A stretch of DNA of 64,000 nucleotides from Lunularia cruciata (Eukaryota > Streptophyta > Marchantiopsida > Lunulariales > Lunulariaceae), in assembly GCA_948567375.1 (NCBI GenBank), contig OX419757.1:22562732-22626731 (forward strand), in the 5' to 3' direction. The translations under genes were made by a program, and so were the position numbers. Numbering within the stretch: the stretch's first letter is position 1; every line of letters starts with the position of its first letter. The notes beneath the pieces were generated by a model that made no database searches, was not told where the DNA came from, and worked only from the letters and a program-made list of their open reading frames with translations. Positions 12,084 to 22,559 of this stretch are shown here, piece after piece.

Positions 12084-12368
12084 ATGACAAGCAATTTCCC
12101 ATCGCTGTTAAGAAGTCATCCTATAGGAAATTGTGGGAAGGGAAGTGTAGTTGAAGACGCGCTGGTGTGTCGAGAGGAAGTCGAGAGAGTTAATCCAGGA
12201 ATTAGTAGGAAGAATCGTCCCCAACCCAGAGTGGAAGAGAGAAAGATGGGAGGTGGGAAGAAGAACTCCAAATTTGCAGTGAGAAATCATGCAATTTGGA
12301 GGTTAGATGTGATCGCAAGAATTGAGGTCTTGAGCAAGCTTTGGATCACATTCTTGGCATGGAACTAG
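12084..12368 (+). pseudogene. Start of LTR-ORF in C 3' LTR
   Basis: The best view of the N-terminus: 94 open codons from ATG, beginning MTSNFPSLLRSHP. This matches MLSNFPSPLRS in D, MSSRFPIPLSS in K, MSRKYPKPLSS in J and MSCKYPKPLSS in F. It then reads MGGGKKNSKFAVRNHAIWRL and ends at a TAG where D has Trp (LAWN then stop). That stop is a one-base TGG to TAG change, just before the nested insertion. Confidence 0.75.
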
Positions 12369-12370
12369 AA

Positions 12371-12863
12371 TGTTGTAATACTTTGAGGACAAGAGAAGAG
12401 AGAGAAACAAAAATTACGCACTCAACATTTGGTGCCTCAAAGGAGCACCTTCCTTTTATTATATAGACAAAGAGGATCTCCTCCAAGGAAGCTCCTCCAT
12501 AGGACTAGGCACACATATAGGTGACATGTCATCAAGATCCACCCTTGGATTACTAACTTGGATGGGTGACATGTTGGTCTAGGTCCTATCTGGTTGGTCA
12601 AACAAGCTTTGACCGGAGGGAATCTTTTGAAGAATCTTCTTGTAGGAGTTTCAGAATCACATGAGTAAGGTACCATTGGAAACCTCTCGATGAGACAAAG
12701 CAAGGAAGAGGGAAGGCCAGCCTTTACTCTATTGGGGTGGCTTATTCATTTTTTAGGCCTAATTCATCCGTTTAGGTCTTTGAAATTGCCTTCAAAGATT
12801 TCAGGCATATTTCGGTTCCTACTCTATTAGTAGAAGTCCCCTATTGGTAATACCTCTTTCCGC
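12371..12863 (-). repeat. Unassigned LTR-like fragment
   Basis: This 493-bp piece lies between the broken 3' LTR of C and the truncated gag of D. Read on the minus strand it has a TATA-like CTATATAATAAAAGG (about 12456-12470), a short inverted repeat around GGTGC/GCACC, and ends in ATTACAACA at the junction with C, as an LTR should. I find no matching start next to D, so the other end may have been lost. No protein match seen. It could instead be non-LTR filler DNA. Confidence 0.35.
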
Positions 12864-14654
12864 ACAAGGGAACATACCCAATTTGCCTTCTTGGCTCCGG
12901 ACAGTTTGTAGACCAATGTCCTATCAAGCCACAATTGTAACAGGCTCCGTGTGCAACATTTTAAGGATGATTCTGGTTGCTCATCGGTGGTCTTTGTGGA
13001 GGAGCATTGGGGTTATACTCCCTTGGTCCAAACCTCGGACCTTGGTACAATGTGCTAGCCTGAGGCTGTACCTCTTGTGTTTGGTACATAGCCTCTTCTT
13101 CCTCATCTTGGCTCCATCCTGGAACCCAATCAATTTGCTACACCGAGAATGCATTACAAGTATTGCATTCCGTGTTTGCATGGCCTGACTTCCCACATGC
13201 GGTGCACCATACATTTGATCTTCCAAATGTTGGGGCCTTACTTCTGTCTTTGGCCCCAATCATCTAGATTTTAAAATCTGAAAACTCCTTGATGAGGGCA
13301 ACTAGCTTGGTATCTGCCTTATTTACACTCTTTGCTGGAGGAGTCAATGGTTTCTTACCCTTATGTCTTCTTACTTGTCTTGGCTTTGATTCTTCTTTGG
13401 ATTCCAAAGAAGAGCTCAAAGACGTGGAGGGTTCTTCCAAAGAGGGGGAAGTGCTATGCAAAGCTCTCCTTCTGGGCTTCTTGCCTTTCTTCTCCCAATT
13501 TCTCTGGTTGCCAGCAGAGTGAGAGTGTGTTGCCTCATAACGAGCGACATGTTTGAGTACTTTGTCAAGGGAAGTTACATTCCTCTCCCTTGCAAAGATT
13601 TGGATCTCTAGTGAAAGTCCCTTGAGGAACCAAGTAATGGCTTGGGCATCGGAGTAACCCACCACCCCCGATTGCTTGGGAACTCGGTTCAAGAGTGCCA
13701 TGAACCACTTAGAGTAGTCTCTCAACTTCTCCTTCTTGCCTTGGTCTAATCGTTGAGTGCCGCAAAGACACTCGTGTTGTAATCAACCTCCCAAAATTGT
13801 TTTAGGAAGTTGTTTCTCAAGTCGGCCCAATCCGCTAGTACGAACCCCTTCTGTGTCACATGGGTGTACCAACGCCAAGCTTTCTTTTGGAGTAGACTTG
13901 GGAAAATTCTTAGTCGATCCGCCGAGTCATGCTCCTTGTTAGCAAAGGAGATGACTTCAAATTCTTCAATAAATTCATTGGGGTCTTCGTCTTGTTCTGT
14001 TCCCTTGTACTTTTGATAGGCATGTTGGGTGACAGGCAACAAAGTCATTGTTTGATGCATTGGAATCGGCTGAGGTAATGTTGAACTTGACGGAATTGAG
14101 AGATTGGCTGGTATTGACGTCGTGTTGTCAGCCTAGGGGTTCCAATTTGTCAAATTCAAGGTGGGGTCTTCTTTGACAATTTCTGCTATGAGGATGTTGA
14201 CTTCAACCCAAGTGGAAGATTCAGGATCAACACCTCCGATTTGTTCTTCAAAATTCCTTCGGGACAACCGAGGAATCGTTCGTAGAAAATGTTGACACTC
14301 TTCTTCCGTAAGTGTTTGTGTTGTTTTTTCTTGAACAAATTTCTTTAAGGATGCGACTTCCTTTACAACTCTAGGGGAAGTCAGTGTACTGGGCTGCAAT
14401 GCATATGTTTGGCCATTCAAGTATTTCTTCTTCTTGGACGAAGAGGGAGATGCAAAGTAGCCTTGCCAACCACCTTCTCGTTTCTTGTGGTCAAGTTCTC
14501 GCAGGGTTTCTTGCACTTCGTGAAGGAGTTGAAAATCCAACGCCTCTCGTTCGGTTTTGTCAACAGTGAATGGGATGTTCAAACGTTTGTCTTCTTCACA
14601 CTGCAATGCTTGTCTTTGAGCTCTCTCTTCACGTTGTTCTCTTGATGCAGACAT
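12864..14654 (-). pseudogene. gag of element D
   Basis: The ATG at 14654 opens 173 clean codons (MSASREQREERAQRQ), followed by a stop (TGG to TAG) and further long open runs. It has VTQHAYQKYKGTEQDEDP, AWRWYTHVTQKGF, VDYNTSVFAALND, AITWFLKGLSLEIQ and a Ser-rich linker. The first zinc knuckle CTACGKSGHANTEC (about 13207-13166) is intact. The second, CYNCGLIGHWSTNC, is also intact. It is truncated just after that. It shows a frameshift near 13745. It would be the structural particle protein. It serves as the reference for the gag copies in C and F. Confidence 0.8.
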
Positions 14655-14717
14655 TCAAATTGCGTTGATACCTAGTTTTGAATTTGGCTTCATATTTTTC
14701 CACTTCCAAGATTTGTA

Positions 14718-14735
14718 TCCCTGGCAACGGCACCA
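14718..14735 (-). other. Primer binding site of element D
   Basis: Minus strand TGGTGCCGTTGCCAGGGA, 8 bases inside the LTR end. It differs at only two bases from the tRNA-Asp complement TGGCGCCGTTGCCGGGGA and is the best of the three copies. Confidence 0.72.
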
Positions 14736-15537
14736 AAAACTCATGTGACAACCTGGCAAATATCACTTTTGCGGTAATCAGGTAAGTAAAGTTCGTTCCC
14801 ACAGAGATACTAGTTAGAAATTTCCAAATACAAAGTCAAACAGTAACAATGTAGTTCTTCTTGGTTGCGTCTTTAATCTCTCAGGTAGAAACCACACCCA
14901 GAAGAGAGTAACAAGCACTGACTCGCAGTCTTGTCACAAAGTAACACTCCTTAATCACAACTCCATCAAATCTTTCCAAACAATCTTGATTGTGATGATT
15001 CAAGCTCTCCCAAAAATAGCACTTCACTGCAAAATGACTTTGCCTCAGAATTGTGTTCCATCCTTCCACTGAAGGCACAACTTCCTTGATCAAAATTGCT
15101 TCACGTCAACTTCACACTACACTCACAAATGCAAAATACTACCAACACTACAATTCCTCTCAGATCTGTCAAGGCATTGCTTTGATTGCACTTCACTCAG
15201 GATCAAACACACAGAATGAAGATCAAGGCTGCAAAATCCAACATCCAACAAACACACTGACTTGCACTTCAAATTTCTCCAAACACTCACAAACATAGAC
15301 ACAAAGTTGATACTCGGAATCAAGCTCAAGCGACGAGCACTGCTTCACAATACTTTGCTTTATCTATTCTCAAAATTATGAGCACTGGACAACATGATAT
15401 TGCAAATGCCACTCTTAAATAGTGAAGCAATCAACAGTTCTAACAACTATACCGCTCTACAACAACTCTTCTAACCTGCAGATCCGAAATAACAATGCAC
15501 CTCTTCATATATGCCTCTTCAAATCTCAAAACTGTTA

Positions 15538-18116
15538 CTAATCCGATCCAATTTCTACTTTGTCATCGGCTTTCAAACCCAAACCCAAAGTAACTTTACT
15601 TCCTACTGCTCTGTCTTTGGGTTTCACAACTTCTAATTCTTCTACCAAATTCAACAATTCTCTTTCTTGATCTGAAATTCCACTAGTGGGTAATCTATCT
15701 AACTCCTTATCTCTTGACCCACTCTTCTCTAATGTCTCTATCGCTAAGTCCAAATTCATCTATACTCCTACTTAGTCTACTTCGGGTTTTGCTCTTACAT
15801 CCTTCCAACGTTTGTCTATCTCCAACTTTACTAAGTCTAATCTAATTGCGATATTATCTTCTACTTCTAATATGTTCCTATCTACACGAGTTCGTAGACT
15901 GATCAACAAGGCATTTAAATCTGTGTCTTTTGCCTGTCTTTGCCTTGTCTCCTGCACCAACAACTTCAACTCGTGCAGCCTCGTCTCTTCAATCCGAAAG
16001 CTGGCCTCTGTACTTAGCATTGTGTTCATCTTGAGGACAATCTCCTTCAATGGCTCCAATCACATCTTTCTTTCTCGCTCCCAATCTGCAAGCCAATCCT
16101 CTCTATACATTGCCAATTCCGCTTTGAACTCAACTTTCATCGTTTCTTTCTCCTTCTCCTTCTGTTCAATCTTCTTCTCATGATTACGAAGTAACTCTCG
16201 TAATCTATCTTCTTGCTTATATCTTACTGCCAACTCCCTTTGCCAGAGTTGCTTCTTCTCTTCTACGCTCTCCATCACTCTATCGAGCTCTTGTTCCTTT
16301 GTTGCTACCCTCACCATAGCATGGATAAGTTCTAATCTTGAATCATCAAACTGCTGCTTGAAAATCTCGTACTTTGCTACTTGTCTCTCCCTCGCTATGT
16401 CACTCTTCTTAACAAGTTCCTCTCGATACATCACTTCTCTCTTCAAGTTTTCAATTACTTGCTTCTTCACTGCTGCCTCTTCTCGTAGTACTTCCCTTTC
16501 CTCCTCACCTCGGGTTATAATCTTCTTCAACTCCGAGTTCTCTTCTTCTAATCTTGATAACACCTGCAAGACAATCTTCACCTCTAGACAAGTTGACTGC
16601 ATCTCCTTCTTCCTGTGCTCCAATTTCACCAACAATGGACACATGACCTCCCGCAGGTACTCCACTCCATCACTTGCAACTACCTCCTCCTTCATAGCAA
16701 TCTCCCTTCTCACTTCTTGTTTTCCTGATACTCGCCTTCGTCTCTGCATTCTTTGTATTGGAATCGACACCTCACTTCCCGAGCTAGCATTCACTTCTTC
16801 CTTCACCTTACTCAGACTTGCTTCACCCTTCGCCTTGTGCCTTGAACAAACTCCCCTCTGAAGTGCGACCTTCTTCTCTTTGGGCTCAGGTATCTCGTCC
16901 TCCAACTTTGTGTTGTCCTCTGGCTTGAGCTCTACCTGAACTTCTTCTTCTTCCTCCTCCACAGTAGCTGGTACCGACATCATTTCTCCACCTTCATCGT
17001 TGTCACTACTCGTATCCCCACTTTGCAGCGTTAGCTCTAGTTCTTCCTTGCGTTCCGAGTCGTTGGACTTGCACTCGGCTTCACCTTCCGAGTCTTTGTC
17101 TTCTGATGTGATCACCACCATGCCTCTCCTCGAGTTTCCTCTCTTGGTCTTCCGAGATCTTGTCTTGTCTTCAGCTTTGCCCTATCAACTTCACTTCTTT
17201 GACTTTGGAGTACTTGCTTCTATCTCTACGTTCTTCCCTATCTTTGCATAGTACTCATCCGTGCTCCGGATTTGAAGGATATACTGCTGCTCCTCTACGT
17301 CAACTTCTCTTCTCAAGTCGAGATAGAAGTGCAACACCATTTGATTTTGCTCCGCCGAGTTGAGCAAATTTAACCCGAGGTAAAAATGTGCTGCAAACGG
17401 CATGATATAATGTGGAGGCGACTTATCCCGCAGATTCCACACCATTTGTTGCATCCTTCCATGGAAGCACCTCGCCCAATTGATTGGTTCTCCTACAAAT
17501 AGTTTGTGAAAGAACACTGATTGGTGTTTCATCACATACGTTGTTCTCTCCGGCTTTAGGATTGCCATGAGAGCACTCACAATCCCTCTCTTCACTGGAT
17601 CCTTGTAACTCTTGACCTTGTATCCGTTCTTTGTTCTCTTCAAAGAAAAAGCGTCCCTCACTTCTTGAGTTTCTTCTGCTAGTTCTCCCTTACCCAAGAA
17701 GGTGGCACCCTGCTCCGTGCCTACTTCTCTCCAGAGCACAAATCTCCAATCTGACTCGGTCCAGCAAGCCAGATTTCCTCTCATCCCTTCTTCCTTGGGG
17801 CCATCGAGACACTTGCTCTTGATAATCTCAGTCATGAAACCTAGAAAACAAACATTCCAATTCCATGCCAAGAACGTAATCCAAAGTCGGCTCAAGACTT
17901 CGATTCTTGTGATTACGTCTAGCCTCCGAATCGCATGATTCCTCACTGCAAATTCGGAGTTCTTCTTTCCTCCTCCCATCTCTTCTGCTTCTCATTGTCT
18001 CTTGGTTTCACTCTCTTGACTTCTCTCTTACACACTAGCGCATCTTCAACTTTATTTCCCTTCCTATGATCACCTGCAGGACAACTTCTCAACGGCGAAG
18101 GAAAATTGCTCAACAT
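15538..18116 (-). pseudogene. LTR-ORF, best copy: globular domain plus coiled-coil protein
   Basis: About 860 codons from ATG 18116. One frameshift lies between 18116 and 17979; from 17979 to 15538 everything is one frame (814 codons) with stops only near 17191, 16060 and 15770. Residues about 45-310 form a domain I do not recognise (RLDVITRIEVL, LWITFLAWNWN, ESDWRFVLWRE, NGYKVKSY, TYVMKHQSVFFHKLF, PINWARCF, HYIMPFAAHFYLGLNLL). A charged, Ser/Glu-rich linker follows, then VEYLREVMCPLLVKL. Next comes about 250 residues of heptad-like Glu/Lys/Leu coiled coil including REDWLADWERER, then LHELKLLVQET. The C-terminus is acidic and ends DKVEIGSD. No signal peptide or membrane segment. The function is unknown; the coiled coil suggests self-assembly (inference). 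Confidence 0.75.
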
Positions 18117-18135
18117 TGCTTCGTTGTGAGCCCAA

Positions 18136-18143
18136 TTTTTATA
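18136..18143 (-). promoter_or_regulatory. TATA box of D LTR
   Basis: Minus strand TATAAAAA within CTCTATAAAAATTGGG, 27 bp before the LTR-ORF start. Transcripts starting the usual 25-35 bp downstream would begin at or beside the ATG. Confidence 0.65.
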
Positions 18144-18405
18144 GAGTCGCGCTTTCTTCGTCTCTCTTCAATTTGAGTTTCTAACAAGGAATCACACCTC
18201 TTGCATGCGCTTGTCACTGTCAATCATACTTCACGCGTATGGGCCGCCGGTTTTGAACGCTCCCTTCTTGAATTTCTCACCCTGAAAAAAGGTTGTTAGA
18301 CTATCTTTGCCTTGGGTTGAGCTCCCCCCGATATGAAGACTCCTTACTTTGGGTTGTATGCTGACAAGGCATTTTTGAGTACTTATGAAATATGTTCACC
18401 TTATG

Positions 18406-18429
18406 ACCCAAAGTCACTTTACTTTGGGT
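18406..18429. promoter_or_regulatory. Inverted repeat in U3 of D LTR
   Basis: ACCCAAAGT, six bases, then ACTTTGGGT: a perfect 9-bp inverted repeat. The ACCCAAAGTAA motif recurs one to three times in the U3 of C, F, I and J. It could be a transcription-factor site; this is inferred from repetition only. Confidence 0.45.
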
Positions 18430-18542
18430 TTCATCCCGAAGACTCTTTTCTTTGCCTTCTTGGTCATATAGGCGCAATTCGACTTCTCTATACACTTCTT
18501 CTCCTATATTTTGAACAAAAACAAAAAAATGTAGGCACCACA

Positions 18543-19149
18543 AACCCCAACTCCATCATACTCCTCCAAGGCTAACACTCCAAGACTCAAGACATTGCTC
18601 ACTAGAGAACTCAATGAGAGAGAGATAGTTGCAAATGAAAGGATGATGAATACTTCCTCACCCCTTCTTAATATACTTGTGAAATAGATACGCACCAAAA
18701 TTACTAATTATCATAGTAGCTCAAGTTACTAGACTAAAAGTCAGGTAAAGTCAAAAAGTAGAAAGGAATATCCATTCACATGGGCATATTCCACTAGCAT
18801 GTGATCTTATCTTGACCCAACCACTAAGTCAAGGATTCCTTCACATGGGCTTGGACTATAGAAGAATCCAAAACAAAAAGGCTTGCAAGCCCAAGAGTTC
18901 TCAACTCTTTCCTCAAAGCCAAACATCTAGGAATAATACCAAGTCAACACACTAGAATCCAAAATAGTGGTGCTCATCTTTTCTACTTCCTCTAAAGTAA
19001 GGTCCCCTCTATCTTAGCTATGACTAACTTTAGCTAATCATGACTAATGTAGAACCATCCTTTATCTCTATATAAATAATATCTCTTAAGTACTTGTAAT
19101 ACCAAGCTAAATATCACAATACCACACACATGCATAAATAGGTGTTATA
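18543..19149 (-). repeat. LTR of family A, truncated (3' LTR of element B)
   Basis: On the minus strand it starts TATAACACC (TGTAACACC in other copies) at 19149 and follows the family to the AGTTGGGGTT region. There it is cut by the outer edge of D, losing about 80 bp at its end. The integrase of element B abuts its start, so it is most simply the 3' LTR of B, although no polypurine tract remains between them. Confidence 0.75.
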
Positions 19150-19456
19150 GTTCCTAATGTTGGGTAGGTGTGGGGAGAGGTTGAAGGAGCCCTGCAAGAG
19201 CTTGATTAGAAGCTTTGTTCTATTGACAAAGTAGGCAGTTGCACACATAGTCCATCACATTGTTGCTCATCTTAGGCCAATAGTAATGGCGCTGGATTGC
19301 ATCCAAGGTCTTGTCCTCTCCGACATAACCTACAATAGCCGAATCATGACATTTTTCTAGAATGGTGGTGGGTAATTTTGGGACATTTAGGATCCATAAT
19401 CTGCCCTCACAAAAGGTGAGTACTTCGGTGCTAGTGACACCTTTGAATGATTGCAC
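19150..19456 (-). pseudogene. Integrase zinc-binding domain of element B
   Basis: It keeps the HHCC layout: ECHDSAIVGYVGEDKTLDA with the spacing of the H residues, HYYWPKMSNNV, then CNCLLCQ. After it come remains of AGLLQPLPTP, the normal link to the catalytic core. The core itself is missing and the LTR follows at once, so a deletion joined the link region to the LTR. Confidence 0.78.
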
Positions 19457-19599
19457 TTCTACAATCTATGGATCCATTTTTGTAGCAGCCAGAGTCTCTG
19501 GCCATAATTCAAGGTTAATCTTAACCTCTATCACCAAGTTGTTTGCCATTGGCATGCAAGTGAATGCATCTGCAAGTTGCTTCTTACCTTCCACGTAGG

Positions 19600-20100
19600 T
19601 GATTTTCATGTTGAAGTGTTGTCGCCACTTTGTCCACCAAATCTAGCAACGAGATAGATCCTTTTGCGTCTCGAGGTAGACGAGAGGTTTGTGGTCTGTC
19701 TCTACTACAAATGCCTTCTTGCCCAGATAGTGCTTCCAATGCTTGGTTGCAAAAACAATTGCTTGCTCTTCTTGTTCTGTGGTGTGGTAGTTGCACTCTA
19801 CCGGTAACAACTTTCAAGAGAAATATGCAATTAGATGCCATCCGTCATGCCACTCATGTTGCTCCTATTGCTATGCCTGATGCATCTGTAGCAAACTTGA
19901 TTGGACGTTTTGGGTCATACCACTTCAAGATTGGTGCATGTAGCCAAGGGGGTTTCAATTCTTGAAAGGCCAACTCTTGTGCAGTTCTCCATGTCCACTT
20001 CTTTCCCTTGCCAAGTTGTGCCGTTAAAGGTTGTGCAACCTTGGAGAAGTCATTCAAAAATCTACAATATAATCTTGTCAACCACAAGAAGCTCTTGAGT
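19600..20100 (-). pseudogene. RNase H and RT end of element B
   Basis: The minus-strand frame reads LYCRFLNDFSKVAQPLTAQL, the RT thumb/connection, then PIKFATDASGIAIGAT with the first RNase H Asp. A frameshift follows near 19850. The rest of RNase H can be followed in other frames to about 19600. Non-functional. Confidence 0.7.
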
Positions 20101-20720
20101 TGAGTCTAATCTTCTAGGGAACTCCATTTTTGAATGACCTCTATTTTATCCATCAATATTTGAATGCCCTCCGCACTTACTCTATGCTCCAAGTAGTCTA
20201 CTTCAGACTTGCCAAACTTGCACTTTGAGATTTTGGCATACAATCAATTCTGTCTTAGAATCTGGAGGACCTCTCGTAGATGTTGTTTGTATTCCATCAT
20301 CATGCTACTGTATCCTAAGATATCATCCAAGAAGACAATAATAGACTTATCCAAGTATGGATGAAATATGTCATTCATTAGACTCATGAAAGTGGCAGGT
20401 GCATTGGTGAGGCCAAAAGGCATTACAAGATACTCAAAGGAGCCACACCTGGTTTGAAAGGCAGTTTTGTACACATCCTCCTCTACAATTTGGATTTGAT
20501 TGTAACCACTCCGCAAGTCCAATTTGGTGAAGTATCTTGCTCCATGGAGTTGATCAAACAGGTCATCCATGTGAGGTAAGGGGTATTTGTTCTTCACTAT
20601 TTGTTGATTGAGACCTCGATAGTCAATGCACATGCACATTGTACCATCCTTCTTCACAAACAAGACAAGAGCCCCATATGGTGATATGCTAGGTAAGATG
20701 AACCCCTTCTACAACATCTT
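20100..20720 (-). pseudogene. Reverse transcriptase of element B
   Basis: A clean 139-codon run on the minus strand carries [48 protein letters not shown] with the first catalytic Asp, [12 protein letters not shown] and FLDDILGYS with the Asp-Asp pair (about 20324-20319). Both catalytic sites are intact here. Stops and frameshifts lie on each side. The boxes are typical of Ty3/gypsy. Confidence 0.88.
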
Positions 20721-21160
20721 CTCAATTTGAGTCTTACACTCCTCCAACTTATGAGGTGATAGGCAATATGGGGCCTTACAAGGAGGTGTCTTCCCCTATG
20801 ACATATAGAAGCAATTTTATGATCTACTCTCCTTTTTGGTGGTAATCTTGAGGGTAGATCATCGGGAAAGGCATCTTAAAATTCATCCACTACAGCCTTA
20901 AATTTCTCAAGAATTTGTCTATCGAGTTGTGCACTCTAGACTTCTCTTATTAGACCCATGAAACATCTATCGGTCTTATAGACAATTGCCGTCCCCATGA
21001 CATATAGAAGCAAATCCTACTTGGGTGATTTTTCCTTAACCCTAATGATTGACCATTGGTGGGTTCTCACTACTTTCTTCCTCTAATCGACCATAGGGTT
21101 GTAATGCTCCATCCATGGCATGCCTAAGATTGCATCATAACAAGCTTATTGTATCACTTA

Positions 21161-21388
21161 CTACTCAATTGCTTCCTGGCATTCTCCTACAGAGAGGTTC
21201 ACCCGTCTAGGTAATGATTCAATCTTCTCTGTTTGCCAGTTAGGCAACTCTACATCTTCACTCTCATCTCTCTTTAGATCCATTCCCAATCTTATTGCAA
21301 CAGAGCAAGATAAGAAATTCTTTGTTGCTCCCGGATCGATTAATACTCTCACTTGGTTGCCTTCTAGGACTCTATTCACGACAATCAA
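21161..21388 (-). pseudogene. Aspartic protease of element B
   Basis: It has VRVLIDPGATKNFLS (about 21348-21304), where the catalytic DSG is changed to DPG, then SVAIRLGMDL. The spacing is typical of gypsy retropepsins. The Ser to Pro change and flanking stops make it dead. Confidence 0.75.
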
Positions 21389-21579
21389 TTGTAAGGTTGC
21401 TTTTCAAGATCTTTGCACATTAGTCTTCTTCCTTCCCTTGCTTCTCTTCTGCCTTATTGAGCTAGTAAGGCCGCAAGGTACATTTATTGGCGATTTTCAT
21501 TTTTTGAAGTGTTTTCTACCACTTCCTCTTCAATGCACCTCTCCATGTTGTTCAAAGATTGCATGTATGAAGGCCGAGG

Positions 21580-22559
21580 GCCTCTAGGGAAATGAGTGCA
21601 ATTGTTGGTAGATATGTGCCCAATACGGCCACAATTGTAACAACAGCATTGTTCTCCTTGAATTCCTTCTCCATGTGAGACTCCATCTCTTTGCTCTTCT
21701 ACCCGTCCACGCTCCCTTTGAAGTGGTTGTGCTCCTCGATCTCAAAATCGGAGGTTGCCCAATTTCAGCAGTACAGGTCCACCCATGTGTGGCATTTCTG
21801 CCCAATAATGTTGAGGTGGAACTACTCCTTCACCTCCACCCAATGCTCCTGCTATTCTTTGTGCACAAGCAATGGCTTCAAATACCATGTGAGGATTTTG
21901 CACCATGACTTTTTGGCAAATCTGCTCCTTTAACGCTCATTTGAAATTGTCAAGAGCCTCTACTTGACTCATGTTTGTTATTGCGGATTTTAGATCTAGA
22001 AATGCCTCCATATACTCTTGTATGTTGTTCTTCTGTCTCAATCCCCATAGTCGGGTTCAAGCCATCTGCATAGAATCCACCGATTGGAAATTCTTCAACA
22101 ATCCTTCTTGCATTGATGTCCATTTTCTCTGCCAACATGGATCATTCCCAAGCATCATACCATATGAGGGCTTAATCGGTCAAGTACCCACATGCAAATA
22201 CGCCTATAGCATGCTCCGTGATCTCTATTGAGAACAATCAAATATCGATTCATTCTTGAGATCCAATTTTTGACTACTCCCATCATACATTGTCCCCTGT
22301 AAGCCTTGATGTTGCAGGTCTTCTTCATCCGGAGTAGCAATGTGGCTTCATCGTTGACAGGGTTCATATGCACAAGTGCCTCTCCAAGTACTTTAGTCAT
22401 AGGTACTGGGTTTTGAGACGGCTCTTCTTCTTGCATGGCTTGATCGCTCCTAAGGATCTGCATTTGACTTTGTAATGTCTCCATGGTCATCTTAATCTCT
22501 CAAAATTCATTCAACTTCCCTTGCATTCCTTGCACCAACTCTTGCAATTGCGGATCCAT
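21580..22559 (-). pseudogene. gag of element B
   Basis: The ATG at 22559 opens MDPQLQELVQGMQGKLNEF, then an in-frame TGA. It continues with MTMETLQSQMQILRSDQAMQ and a capsid-like region broken by stops. A zinc knuckle CYNCGRIGHISTNNC (about 21640-21596) has one extra residue before the last Cys. This small knuckle and the long gap to the protease fit a gypsy gag. Confidence 0.65.

Larger units (their letters stand above)
11673..12370 (+). repeat. 3' LTR of element C, first part
   Basis: It matches 2206 onward: U3, a TATA box (TATAAAAA at 12057-12064) and the start of the LTR-ORF. The match stops sharply where TGTTGTAATA begins. The LTR resumes at about 22726. Confidence 0.85.
12864..18542 (-). 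mobile_element. Element D: truncated relative of C on the minus strand
   Basis: On the minus strand it has a complete 5' LTR (18542-14744), a PBS (14735-14718) and gag (14654-12864). It breaks off inside the second zinc knuckle, just after IGYVPLCG. Pol and the 3' LTR are absent. Its outer 5' edge TGTGGTGCC cuts the A-family LTR at 18543, so D either inserted there or was joined there. It has the best-preserved LTR-ORF and gag of the superfamily in this window. Confidence 0.8.
14744..18542 (-). repeat. 5' LTR of element D (3799 bp, most complete LTR of the superfamily)
   Basis: On the minus strand it starts TGTGGTGCCTACATTTT and ends CAGGTTGTCACA. Parts in order: U3 of about 400 bp, TATA at 18143-18136, LTR-ORF ATG at 18116, ORF end at 15538, and then about 790 bp of noncoding DNA that is strongly conserved among all copies. 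Such LTR length is unusual; plant LTRs are mostly 0.2-2 kb. Confidence 0.88.

Noticed and set aside
12437-12703. 88-codon minus-strand frame in the LTR-like piece
   Set aside because: It covers the TATA-like box and promoter side of a presumed LTR; no protein pattern.
16358-16861. 167-codon + strand frame opposite the LTR-ORF of D
   Set aside because: It is the antisense shadow of the coiled-coil frame; the minus frame is the one conserved in C, F and K.
15538-18116. LTR-ORF read as a host SMC- or myosin-like coiled-coil gene
   Set aside because: It lies inside defined LTR boundaries and recurs in at least seven LTRs; coiled-coil similarity alone is not evidence of kinship.
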